This document shows positions 56,457 through 64,000 of a DNA stretch of 64,000 nt, piece by piece. The position numbers and the translations under genes were made by a program. Positions within the stretch are counted from its first letter, which is position 1. Every line of letters starts with the position of its first letter. The stretch spans positions 124,001-188,000 of the forward strand of contig CP003083.1 in NCBI GenBank assembly GCA_000306725.1, given 5' to 3'. The DNA comes from Methanolobus psychrophilus R15 (lineage in GTDB: Archaea; Halobacteriota; Methanosarcinia; Methanosarcinales; Methanosarcinaceae). Under the pieces are notes generated by a model. It was not told the origin of the DNA, ran no database searches, and worked only from the letters and a program-made list of their open reading frames with translations.

Positions 56457-57284
56457 ATGCAAAATAGAGTATTACAAGATATTTTCAAAGATGAATCATT
56501 CGCAGGACTTCTATATCTTGCATCAATGGATGAGAAGACAAATGAAGATACACTATTTTATCTTTATAAAAAACCTACTTCTTGTACATCAACATTTCAG
56601 AAAGCAAGGAAACTATTGATGGATAATAACGCATTGGAGAGCAGGAATATCTATGGAAAAAAAGGGCTCATTTCAGTTTTACGTGCAAAACCCGAACCTT
56701 ATCTCGATTATTTAAGTGGTCGAATTAAAGAATGTAATAATCATAAACAAATAAATCTTGATTTATCTGATATTGAAATTCGCTACCTCAAATTTATTTT
56801 TAATTCCCAATTGTTCAGAAAAACATTTTTTAACGTAGATTTATTTGGAAAACCTGAATATGCATATAACGTTTCATTAGTTCTCGATCATAAAGGAAGA
56901 GCACACGCTTATGATATTTTTAGATGGATAGATCTGATTTTTGTTACAATGATTCCCTATCTAAGAGAATTATATGTCAATGGTTTTGAGGATCTATTCT
57001 TAGATGATATTCGCACTTTTTTGGACTATGAATACCCGGACGACTTTGTCAATGCCCGGATGTCTGCAGTTCCTGAAGAGAGGGCCAAGCAAGTTAGGGC
57101 ATATTGTAGTGATTTCCTTTCAAGTACTTTTGGGAAGTATCCTCATGTACAATATATGCTAAATAACGTCATAGCAAATAATTTCTTTACAGTCTTTAAC
57201 TATAACTTTTTAGCAAAACTTTATGTGATAATGGATTTTGATAGTGGTCTAAGTCTCACAGACACATTCATCGAGGATTTGTAG
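56457..57284 (+). CDS. Uncharacterised protein, N-terminal winged-helix-like
   Basis: A 275-aa protein. The first 85 residues (FAGLLYLASMDEKTNEDTLF, STFQKARKLLMDNNALES) look like a winged helix of the type in archaeal plasmid proteins; the rest is helical with no motif that I recognise. The TATA-like TTATTAAATAAAG lies near 56427. It is convergent with the leftmost gene of the casposon, with a 109-base gap, and so probably lies just outside it. Confidence 0.5.
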   Translation: MQNRVLQDIFKDESFAGLLYLASMDEKTNEDTLFYLYKKPTSCTSTFQKARKLLMDNNALESRNIYGKKGLISVLRAKPEPYLDYLSGRIKECNNHKQINLDLSDIEIRYLKFIFNSQLFRKTFFNVDLFGKPEYAYNVSLVLDHKGRAHAYDIFRWIDLIFVTMIPYLRELYVNGFEDLFLDDIRTFLDYEYPDDFVNARMSAVPEERAKQVRAYCSDFLSSTFGKYPHVQYMLNNVIANNFFTVFNYNFLAKLYVIMDFDSGLSLTDTFIEDL

Positions 57285-57393
57285 TGTATTAGATACAGTG
57301 ATAAAGATAAAATATATATAGTAATAAATCTCACACAGATGTGTCAGTAATATTCTGGCATTGCAACAAAAAAAAAGATGAAAAACATCTGGT

Positions 57394-58227
57394 TTATTCC
57401 TGCTCTTCTCTCAGGAAGAATGAGTATATACTAGTTCTTCCTGCATTAATACTGCAAGCTCTCATCAAGCTATTAGATTTTTCAAAAATATCACTATTAA
57501 GTAAACTAATTTCTGCAACAGTTAATGCTTCACCTGCTTTTTTGTCTTTGAAAGCAATATCTCTGCTTCTTTCATAATATTGAATGAATTCACAAAGACA
57601 ATTATAATAATGCTCAAACTTAAAGAAAATAGAAATATGTTCCTTCCGATGTTTAGAGTATTTTTCAATATTGTCTTTGTTACAAGTTAAATGATAATAA
57701 TTCTCTTGCTCATTATATTTAACAGTTAGAAGAACTTTGCGAAAAATGTTTATTGCTTCTAGTTCATATATTTGCCAATAAGAATAGTAACTTTCAGATT
57801 TTTGTAACCTCCATTTCTCCCCTTCTTCATCAATATGATTTAACACGTAATTTTCCCATTCAATAAAATCACTAGCATATGGATTTATTAGATATTCCTG
57901 CCAGTCTTTATTCGTTTCATCAAATGGATGCTCTTTTTTTGCATAGAAAGATAAATTTCGGAACTCAAAGATATTTTCTTCAAGATGTATTAATGGTAAA
58001 CAAACAGTCGGAAGTACAATTTTGTCAGGTGGAATTAAGATTTTCTGATGGTTAAATATAGCATACTCATCATTAAACAACCATCTTTTCACTGGGAAAA
58101 ACAATTTCTCTTTTTCGAATAACTCTAATCTTTGATCGTCAATTGGAATCGAATTTTTTTTGCAGAAGGTGATAAAATCATCTTTTCTCATAAACCTGCA
58201 ATTTGTATAATCAGGGTACATAGACAT
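57394..58227 (-). CDS. Casposon accessory protein downstream of the casposase
   Basis: A 277-aa soluble protein beginning MSMYPDYTNCRFMRKDDFI. It is rich in aromatic residues (ESYYSYWQIYELEAINIF, HYYNCLCEFIQYYE). No catalytic motif is visible. It starts two bases after the casposase stop (or overlaps it if an upstream methionine at 58245 is used), so it belongs to the same transcript. It is the leftmost casposon gene seen. Function unknown. Confidence 0.55.
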   Translation of the reverse strand: MSMYPDYTNCRFMRKDDFITFCKKNSIPIDDQRLELFEKEKLFFPVKRWLFNDEYAIFNHQKILIPPDKIVLPTVCLPLIHLEENIFEFRNLSFYAKKEHPFDETNKDWQEYLINPYASDFIEWENYVLNHIDEEGEKWRLQKSESYYSYWQIYELEAINIFRKVLLTVKYNEQENYYHLTCNKDNIEKYSKHRKEHISIFFKFEHYYNCLCEFIQYYERSRDIAFKDKKAGEALTVAEISLLNSDIFEKSNSLMRACSINAGRTSIYSFFLREEQE

Positions 58228-58229
58228 AA

Positions 58230-59432
58230 TTAATAACCTTCCCAAATATCCAACCTCTCCCTTACATGAGAATTTAATGTAAAAGGCTTCTCAGCCTTGG
58301 CATTTTTCTTCATATAATGCAATGTCCCTTTAGAAAACCCCATATTCTCCCAATCTGTATAGGATATGCTCATTATCTTCTGCCTGATATCATCTGAATC
58401 CTGTCTTTCAACTGTATATACAGGCTTGCAGAAATCAATATCCTTCTTCTTCTCAACAAGGAACTGAGCAAGCTCCCTAGTCTTCAATAACAAGGCATAA
58501 CTCCACATAACCGATTGTTTCTGATAAGATGTTTTCCTGTTCATCCATTTATTGAACTCTTCAGTGATTTTCTTTGCTCCAGAAGGTTTTAGCCTGAGTG
58601 AATAACTTTCAGTCCTGATAAAATCGCTATTATCCATTTTCTCCGATTCAATCAGGTTGATAACCGAGAGATCAACAAGGAATCTAAAAGGCTCTTGCAG
58701 GTCATAGGCTAAACTGTCTTTGCTTGGATTCATCTCATGCAAGAAACCTACATGAGAATCAAGACCTGCCGTATTTATGGCTCTCAGGCACTCCGCTTCA
58801 AGCAATGCATAGCCATAGTTGAGCATAACGTTTACTTTATCCCCTGCCCCTGTGGCTCTCCTGTATTGGTCACTTCTTGAACAGAAATCATATTCAACAG
58901 GAACAGCCTTTGCAAACTCGTTCCAGTACTTCCATGCAACTCCACCTTCAACACCCATTATTTCCCTAACAGATTTAGCAGCATTCAATTTTCCAATATC
59001 TTCTAAGAAATCATATTCTATTGCAGGATATCGTTGTTTAAGGTAGTCCAGTACTACTTTGGACTTATCGAACTTGGCTTCAATTAGGTTCTTTGCAATT
59101 TTGGCTCTTATATCCTCATCTTCATAAGCATGATACTGTGAGAACTTGATCTTTATATTGGTACTTTCAGGAGGAAGCATTGCAGTGAGTAGCTGACCAT
59201 CCCAGTTTAGAATAGATACCTGAACGTTATGTTTTATCAACCATCTAACAGAATCAAGAGTAAGGTTTCCATTTCTGCCATAAATGATAATGTGGTCTAC
59301 ATCCATCCTCTTTGGAGAGAATATATACTCTTCAGGCTCTTCAGTTGTTGAGGTTCTGCCATTCTTGATATGCAGTTTTGCACTATTGACACGCATGTCT
59401 ATTCCATGACCGTTTAAAAGAAGCATCTTCAT
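58230..59432 (-). CDS. Casposase (Cas1-family integrase)
   Basis: A 400-aa protein. The Cas1 fold is seen from the N-terminal beta domain (DHIIIYGRNGNLTLDSVRWL) to the helical catalytic domain. The catalytic residues are present: Glu162 (GVEGGVAWKYW), His232 (VGFLHEMN) and Asp244 (LAYDLQEPFR). Residues about 340-385 form the HTH typical of casposases and absent from CRISPR Cas1 (SISYTDWENMGFSKGTLHY). It inserts the casposon by cutting and joining 3' ends at a target, making a target duplication. The start overlaps the wHTH gene stop (TAATG). Activity is likely. Confidence 0.93.
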   Translation of the reverse strand: MKMLLLNGHGIDMRVNSAKLHIKNGRTSTTEEPEEYIFSPKRMDVDHIIIYGRNGNLTLDSVRWLIKHNVQVSILNWDGQLLTAMLPPESTNIKIKFSQYHAYEDEDIRAKIAKNLIEAKFDKSKVVLDYLKQRYPAIEYDFLEDIGKLNAAKSVREIMGVEGGVAWKYWNEFAKAVPVEYDFCSRSDQYRRATGAGDKVNVMLNYGYALLEAECLRAINTAGLDSHVGFLHEMNPSKDSLAYDLQEPFRFLVDLSVINLIESEKMDNSDFIRTESYSLRLKPSGAKKITEEFNKWMNRKTSYQKQSVMWSYALLLKTRELAQFLVEKKKDIDFCKPVYTVERQDSDDIRQKIMSISYTDWENMGFSKGTLHYMKKNAKAEKPFTLNSHVRERLDIWEGY

Positions 59433-60343
59433 TAAAAATCAGCCTCCACTTCCTTAATATGCCCTAGCAACTTGGCTACTTCATGTTTTATGTTGTAAAC
59501 AAGCCGTGCTTCTTCGTTTTTACCTTCTTTCTTGAAGTCATTTATTAAGTTGAATAATTCCAGTTTATGCTTATCAATAATCCAAGCAGTGTAAATACTC
59601 CCGTAATCATCTTTGATTTTCTTGAAAGTTGCTTCATCTATTTCTTTTCTAAAGGCGAAGTTTAATTCAATATCATATTTCAACCAATTAATTATGGAAT
59701 CATCTTCAAAGTAACCAAGAATGAATATCATTCCTGTTCTATAATCCTCATGATCTCTGGAAACTCCGGCAAATTTACCTAGTAGCTCATTCAGTGATTT
59801 GAGCAGTCCTTCTTTGTTAGTGGGAGTAATTTCTCTATCAAGAATGTACTCTTTCAGAATCCTGAGTATATGGAATTGCAGTTTTTCATTCGTGATAAGC
59901 AGACTATCAACTAAAACATCTAATTGCTTTCTTGATAGTGAATATGTATCTTTGTAGAGATCAATCTCATTCAGAATTGAATTTTTATCATATTCATCAT
60001 CTGATTCAAAATGAGAAAATAGCGTATCCAGATACTCATTAATATTAAATATTTCTTTTAATGTCAAGTATGAGGCTCTTTCATCTTCCTCATGGAGTCC
60101 GTATTTTGCTAAATCTTTATGTTTAACAATAACCAAAGAACCATTCTTAGTCATTCTTGCAAGCTTACGTTCTACACTTGGTCTAGAGCATCCTCTCGTT
60201 CTTTGAAGGACATTCATCATGTGTTCAATGAGTTGCGCCCTTCTGACAAAGCGGTTTTGACGTACATATTTGACTATTTCTACATCAAAGTCTACATCAG
60301 TTTTTCTATTATCTATATTGTTTGATGGTAATTTAGCTATCAT
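59432..60343 (-). CDS. Casposon winged-helix protein
   Basis: A 303-aa protein. The N-terminal DVEIVKYVRQNRFVRRAQLI and SRPSVERKLARMTKNGSLVI form a winged helix; the remainder is helical with no recognised domain. The ATG at 60343 is chosen because an upstream TTG at 60355 would put the start inside a palindrome. It is the first gene of the casposase operon and probably controls it by binding the inverted repeats at 60319-60359. Confidence 0.7.
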   Translation of the reverse strand: MIAKLPSNNIDNRKTDVDFDVEIVKYVRQNRFVRRAQLIEHMMNVLQRTRGCSRPSVERKLARMTKNGSLVIVKHKDLAKYGLHEEDERASYLTLKEIFNINEYLDTLFSHFESDDEYDKNSILNEIDLYKDTYSLSRKQLDVLVDSLLITNEKLQFHILRILKEYILDREITPTNKEGLLKSLNELLGKFAGVSRDHEDYRTGMIFILGYFEDDSIINWLKYDIELNFAFRKEIDEATFKKIKDDYGSIYTAWIIDKHKLELFNLINDFKKEGKNEEARLVYNIKHEVAKLLGHIKEVEADF

Positions 60344-60387
60344 GTTTACTATCAAACATTACATCAAATACATATATAGAGCTTTCC
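60319..60387 (+). promoter_or_regulatory. Divergent promoter with inverted repeats
   Basis: TGTTTGAT at 60319-60326 is the exact inverse of ATCAAACA at 60351-60358. A tighter repeat, ATGTTT-ACTATC-AAACAT, spans 60342-60359. A TATA-like ATATATAG at 60373 serves the plus-strand genes. Both casposon transcripts start within this 44-base gap, so a shared repressor site is likely. Confidence 0.5.
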
Positions 60388-60555
60388 ATGCTAGTGGTTT
60401 TTGGTGATTATGTGTACACCAACAGTCAAAGAATAATAACAACACTTTCTCCTTTCCTCAAGGAGAAACTTGAACAGATGTCAGATAAGTTTGGATGCTC
60501 TCAGGCTGAAGTGGTCAGAATAGCCTTAATGAAACTCTGGGAGGCTGAGAAATGA
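60388..60555 (+). CDS. Ribbon-helix-helix protein
   Basis: A 55-aa protein with the RHH pattern: strand RIITTLSPFL, helix KEKLEQMSDKFG, then SQAEVVRIALMKLWEAEK. Such proteins repress their own promoter as dimers. The ATG at 60388 lies very close to the TATA box, so a GTG at 60412 (eight codons later) may be the true start of a leaderless transcript. It overlaps the next gene by ATGA. Confidence 0.7.
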   Translation: MLVVFGDYVYTNSQRIITTLSPFLKEKLEQMSDKFGCSQAEVVRIALMKLWEAEK

Positions 60556-61190
60556 GCAGGCCTGAGTTTTCCAGAGACTATAGGACTTATGGGGAATGGC
60601 TCAAAGTGCAACAGAGAGATTCCAGATATGCAAAGGAGATCATCAGAAAGCATGAGAGATTTCCAGATAAGAGCCTGAACCAACTGAGAAATCTGAAGGT
60701 AAGTGATTATAACCTGAGCCAAACAGCTTGGCAAAGCCTGACTTCCCAACAGAAGAGTGATAGAAATCTATCACTTGAAATCTTGAGATCAGTCAGGAAG
60801 GGAGAGTCATTAACTCAGGTATTGGAGAAAAGAGGACTCAGAAGAGAATTTGTATTGAAGACTCTGGGCAATCAGTTTCAAAAGTCTAATGGAAAATGGA
60901 TTGCACACAAGACTGATAGCCTTGAAGCTGAAATGAGGTTTACTTCAAAGGATGAAGTCAGAACTATTGTAACAACCTCCTCTAAAGACAGAAGTAGGAT
61001 TGCAAAGTACTTTAATGATGTTCAGAAGGCTTTGAAGAACAATGATGATTCTGCTCTTAGGAAATACAAGACTCTAAAGATCATTGATGCAAAAGGTAAA
61101 GAGCATCAGTTTGAAACAGACCTTGATAGGCTGTATGAGATAGAGGAAGCTCAGGAAGAACCCGAATTTCAGGAGATTTATCAAAGTTAA
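60552..61190 (+). CDS. Casposon protein of unknown function
   Basis: A 212-aa basic, helical protein (RNLKVSDYNLSQTAWQSLTS, SLEILRSVRKGESLTQVLEK, RDEVRTIVTTSSKDRSRIAKY region). The second stretch, GESLTQVLEKRGLRREFVLK, resembles an HTH. It is overlapped on the left by the RHH gene (ATGA) and followed after 12 bases by the HNH gene. It could be an accessory DNA-binding protein of replication. Family not recognised. Confidence 0.55.
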   Translation: MSRPEFSRDYRTYGEWLKVQQRDSRYAKEIIRKHERFPDKSLNQLRNLKVSDYNLSQTAWQSLTSQQKSDRNLSLEILRSVRKGESLTQVLEKRGLRREFVLKTLGNQFQKSNGKWIAHKTDSLEAEMRFTSKDEVRTIVTTSSKDRSRIAKYFNDVQKALKNNDDSALRKYKTLKIIDAKGKEHQFETDLDRLYEIEEAQEEPEFQEIYQS

Positions 61191-61202
61191 GGAGTGGATA
61201 CT

Positions 61203-61535
61203 ATGGATAAAACAGAATACCATAATAGCATTAAACAACAACAGAGGCAAGGAACCACAGTTCTTTGCTGTAATGCTTGCGGAGAAGATGATTCCTCAGT
61301 AATTGAAATACATCATATCTTTGGCAGAAAAAACTCCCAAAAGACAGTACCTTTATGCAAAAACTGTCATGCAAAGATTACATGTCAACAAAATAAACTT
61401 GCACCAAAGATAAGAGCTTCAAACGCTTCCAAAGAGGATAATGCAAGATTTGTTTTTATTTCAATGGGAGGAATCTTGAGAGTAATAGGAGATCAGTTAG
61501 TTTACTATGGGCATAATGGTGATTTTAGTGAGTAA
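61203..61535 (+). CDS. HNH endonuclease of the casposon
   Basis: A 110-aa protein. A zinc knuckle LCCNACGED, the core VIEIHHIFGRKN and VPLCKNCHAKIT give the CxxC...HH...CxxCH pattern of HNH nucleases. HNH enzymes of this kind are part of many casposons; the exact step is unknown. The ATG at 61203 has AAGGAG at seven bases; the GTG at 61194 overlaps that site and is less likely. The 3' end overlaps the polymerase start by 20 bases. Confidence 0.87.
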   Translation: MDKTEYHNSIKQQQRQGTTVLCCNACGEDDSSVIEIHHIFGRKNSQKTVPLCKNCHAKITCQQNKLAPKIRASNASKEDNARFVFISMGGILRVIGDQLVYYGHNGDFSE

Positions 61536-64000
61536 GATTGCTGTAAGGGGATATACTCAGAAGAGTAGGGAATTTTCAGGTAATCCCTATTTTACTCCAA
61601 AGGATATTCCTATAAGAAAGGATATTCCTAGAAAGGATATTCCTATAAGACATGACAGGGTATTAGTCTTTGATACTGAAACTACTATAGATACGTATCA
61701 GAATCTTAAAATAGGGTACTTTCAAATCTATCAGGATGGCTATATTCAGCATGAAGGGCTATTCTATAATCCCTATACCCTATCCGGTAATGAAAAGAAT
61801 CCCTATATCTTATCCGATAATGAACAGAAAATCTGTTTTATCTATAGTTCTAGATACGATTTAGCTATTTATACCCTTAATGAGTTTATAGATAATGTAT
61901 TCTATCCAGAGGTATATACCCTAAAAACGTTATGTATTGGCTTTAATTTACCTTTTGATGTATCTAGATTAGCTAAGGGTATGGGTATATCCAGAGCTAA
62001 GAATAAAGGAGGATTTACCTTTACTCTGTCAGGGAATATATTTAGTCCCCCTATTATCATCAAAAAAATAGGAGATGCCCATACTTTCAAGTTCACCACT
62101 ACTAAAGTGAATACGGGAGAAGATTATTTTTCAGGATATTTCCTTGATGTTCAAACTTTAGCCGAAGTTCTCCTTCAATCAAAGCGTATTTCCCTTGAAA
62201 AAGCAGGAGAAAAACTCAATACAAGCACACAGAAAATGAAAAATATCGAGCATGGAAGGGTAACAGAGAGATATATTGATTACTTGATTACTGATGTTGA
62301 AACAACCTTTGAGGTATATCAAAAGCTAATTACTGAACTTGATACTTATCAAATAGATATCCCACTAACCAAGATATACAGCTCTGCATCTATTGGCAAA
62401 TATGCATTGAAGCAGTTAGGAATAAAACCATTCCTTGAATTAAATCCCGATTTCTCTCCTGAGATGCTTGGAAACATCATGACCTCTTATTATGGAGGAA
62501 GGTGTGAATGCACGATTAGGAAAGTTCCAACAAAAGTAACAACTCTTGATTTCACAAGCATGTATCCAACCATTGCTATGGAAATGGATCTCTGGAAGTT
62601 CATTATTGCTGAATCTATTGAAATGAAAGTTGTTACTGATGAAATCAAGGAGATGCTCTCAAAAGTAAACCTTGATTATCTTCAAAATAAGAATAACTGG
62701 AAGGACTTTGTTGTAATGGTTAAGTTGCAACCAAAAGATGATATTTTACCTGCGAGGAAAGATTACAAAGGCTCTGGAACAGGCTATAATGTAGGAATCA
62801 ACTATCTCAGCTCTAATTCTGAATTATGGTATGCTTTACCTGATGTTATAGGCTCTGTTCTCCTTACTGGGAAAGTACCTGAGGTTGTGGAAGCAATCAG
62901 GTTTATTCCAAAGGGCACTCAGAAGGGTTTAAAGAGCTCTAAGATTCTCGGAATTGATATTAATCCTGAAAAGGTCAATCTTGTTCAGGTACTTGTTGAA
63001 GAAAGACAGAAAATTAAGATGAAGGATGTTAATAAAGAAAGTCCAGAGCATCAACAACTAAAGAGCAGAGCCCAAGCTATCAAGATTCTTGTTAATGCAA
63101 TGAGCTATGGAATATTTATTGAGCTAAACCCCGAAGATAAGAAAAGTACTATTCAAGTTTATGGCTTAGATAGTTTTGAAACCTCAGAGAATAGATATGA
63201 GAAAGCAGGTAATTTTTATCATCCTTTGCTTGCCGTTATGATTACTTCAGGTTCTAAGTTATTCTTGGCTATGGCAGAAGCAAAAACCAAAGAGTTTGGT
63301 TCTGTTCATGCATATATGGATACTGATTCTATCTTTGTTCCTCCTGAACATGCACAGGAGATTATAGACTATTTTCAACCATTAAATCCATACAGCCTTG
63401 ACATTGCTTTATTGAAGGCTGAAAAAGTGGATATGTGGTTTTATGGTATATCCTCAAAACGTTATCCTCTGTATAAATTCAGGAAAAACAAAATCATTTT
63501 CAAAGATTTCAAACTTCATGGATTAGGGCATTTAACAAATCCATTCTCAAAAGATGGAGGAGGAGACTGGCATGAGGAAATATGGGAAGATCTCCTTAAG
63601 TTGCACTATGGGATAATTACAGAACTTGATATTGAAGAGAAATACTCTAATCTTTATGCAATCTCAAGGCTTACTGTTAGTACTCCTAATGTATGGAGCA
63701 GGTTTAAGACTCTTAATAAAGGGAAAGTATGGGAAGAGCAGATCAAGCCTTCAAATTTCTATCTTGTAGGATTTCAGACAACAGAAGAGAACGGGAAAGC
63801 TGTCAAGCCTTTAGCACCTTTTACAACTGATTATCAAAAGATCGTTCATGAGCCTTTTATTGATTATGGGACAGGAGAGATTAAGCACGGTTCTCATCAT
63901 TTCAAGCAATTAAGCAGGACAATAATAGAATATGCCAATCATTCTGAGTCTAAGTTTTATGGTGATATTGGAGTATTAGAAAGAAAGCATGTTAAGGCTG
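61516..64000 (+). CDS. polB: Family B DNA polymerase of the casposon (3' end outside window)
   Basis: 828 codons are visible. Exonuclease motifs are VFDTETTIDT, CIGFNLPFDVSRL and YLITDVETTF. Polymerase motifs are TLDFTSMYPTIAM (A), IKILVNAMSYGIFIE (B) and HAYMDTDSIFVP (C), then SSKRYPLYKF. All catalytic Asp residues are present, so the enzyme is probably active and copies the excised element. Two short near-tandem repeats lie in the N-terminal 100 codons. The start at 61516 (MVILVSK) overlaps the HNH gene; GTG 61519 is possible. The frame is open at the window end. Confidence 0.93.
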   Translation, partial: MVILVSKIAVRGYTQKSREFSGNPYFTPKDIPIRKDIPRKDIPIRHDRVLVFDTETTIDTYQNLKIGYFQIYQDGYIQHEGLFYNPYTLSGNEKNPYILSDNEQKICFIYSSRYDLAIYTLNEFIDNVFYPEVYTLKTLCIGFNLPFDVSRLAKGMGISRAKNKGGFTFTLSGNIFSPPIIIKKIGDAHTFKFTTTKVNTGEDYFSGYFLDVQTLAEVLLQSKRISLEKAGEKLNTSTQKMKNIEHGRVTERYIDYLITDVETTFEVYQKLITELDTYQIDIPLTKIYSSASIGKYALKQLGIKPFLELNPDFSPEMLGNIMTSYYGGRCECTIRKVPTKVTTLDFTSMYPTIAMEMDLWKFIIAESIEMKVVTDEIKEMLSKVNLDYLQNKNNWKDFVVMVKLQPKDDILPARKDYKGSGTGYNVGINYLSSNSELWYALPDVIGSVLLTGKVPEVVEAIRFIPKGTQKGLKSSKILGIDINPEKVNLVQVLVEERQKIKMKDVNKESPEHQQLKSRAQAIKILVNAMSYGIFIELNPEDKKSTIQVYGLDSFETSENRYEKAGNFYHPLLAVMITSGSKLFLAMAEAKTKEFGSVHAYMDTDSIFVPPEHAQEIIDYFQPLNPYSLDIALLKAEKVDMWFYGISSKRYPLYKFRKNKIIFKDFKLHGLGHLTNPFSKDGGGDWHEEIWEDLLKLHYGIITELDIEEKYSNLYAISRLTVSTPNVWSRFKTLNKGKVWEEQIKPSNFYLVGFQTTEENGKAVKPLAPFTTDYQKIVHEPFIDYGTGEIKHGSHHFKQLSRTIIEYANHSESKFYGDIGVLERKHVKA
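61597..61824 (+). repeat. Two near-tandem repeats in the polB start region
   Basis: AAAGGATATTCCT occurs three times between 61599 and 61649. A 27-base unit starting AATCCCTATA is repeated at 61768-61794 and 61798-61824 with four differences. Both keep the reading frame, adding KDIP and NPY-LS-DNE units to the protein. Confidence 0.75.

Larger units (their letters stand above)
57394..64000. mobile_element. Casposon (left part; right end outside the window)
   Basis: The block holds a Cas1-family casposase, an HNH nuclease and a protein-coding polymerase B, the trio that defines casposons, plus two DNA-binding proteins and two unknown proteins. The layout resembles family 2 casposons of Methanosarcina. 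Genes diverge from a 44-base promoter region at 60344-60387. I could not find the left terminal inverted repeat; it should lie between 57285 and 57394 or slightly left. The right repeat is beyond 64000. No cas2 or array is present, as expected for casposons. Confidence 0.88.

Noticed and set aside
58230-59432. Cas1 gene as sign of a CRISPR-Cas locus
   Set aside because: No cas2, no repeat-spacer array in the window, and the C-terminal HTH and neighbouring polymerase/HNH genes fit a casposon instead.
61545-61558. GGGGATATACT near the polymerase start as a casposon end
   Set aside because: It resembles the inverted repeats at 10781 and 13051 only over nine bases, lies inside coding sequence and has no partner.
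1-64000. tRNA, rRNA or CRISPR array
   Set aside because: No T-arm-like GTTCGAATC blocks in a cloverleaf context and no regularly spaced repeats were seen; a covariance-model scan was not possible.

Overview
The window is a chromosomal stretch from a methanogenic archaeon, most likely of the Methanosarcinaceae (inference). The reasons are a homoserine acetyltransferase fused to CBS domains, a citrate synthase plus AcnA-type aconitase pair, archaeal TATA-type promoters, an SSO1545-like ATPase and a casposon of the kind known from Methanosarcina. No rRNA, tRNA or CRISPR array was seen.

Layout. (1) 1-8611 is ordinary chromosome: metX (cut by the window edge), a small HTH regulator with a NapH-like Fe-S membrane protein, a lipoprotein, a bactofilin-like membrane protein, an SRPBCC protein, and citrate synthase and aconitase on the minus strand. 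(2) 8612-17591 is a scrap zone: degraded ORFs, an IS5-type element with an internal 201-bp duplication, a casposase fragment next to a 34-bp inverted repeat, paired membrane proteins, a tiny lipoprotein missed by length cut-offs, a 5'-truncated HEPN-like gene, a tyrosine recombinase and a frameshifted ATPase. (3) 17592-39611 is a defence island: McrBC, several uncharacterised small proteins, then a type 1-like BREX operon (brxB, brxC, pglX, pglZ, brxL). No brxA is visible. pglX is split between its methyltransferase half and its specificity half by an AlbA/Schlafen-type ATPase gene and a linker-repeat ORF. A DUF365 protein and an HD-type dGTPase lie inside the operon. (4) 39842-47275 (minus) is a tight three-gene operon: UvrD-like helicase-nuclease, TPR-SF2 helicase and CoiA-like nuclease. 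It is a candidate uncharacterised defence system and is divergent from a CARF-HTH (Csa3-like) regulator at 47711 whose upstream region is rich in palindromes. (5) 48521-52063 is an overlapping operon of a 78-aa protein, a radical SAM enzyme, a P-loop kinase with a disrupted start, a second radical SAM enzyme and a family 2 glycosyltransferase; it resembles a modification pathway for an unknown substrate. (6) 52465-57284 carries plasmid/integrative genes: a ParA-like ATPase with an extra C-terminal domain, an IS1-like Zn-ribbon/HTH protein and a second tyrosine recombinase homologous to the first. (7) From about 57394 to beyond the right edge lies a casposon: Cas1-family casposase with E/H/D residues intact, wHTH protein, RHH protein, HNH nuclease and family B DNA polymerase (cut by the window end).

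The two homologous recombinases (14118 and 54665) bracket about 40 kb that contains nearly all defence genes, so this island may have been assembled by repeated integration. The casposase fragment at 10848, about 85 percent identical by eye to the C-terminus of the casposase at 58230, shows that casposons have visited this locus more than once.
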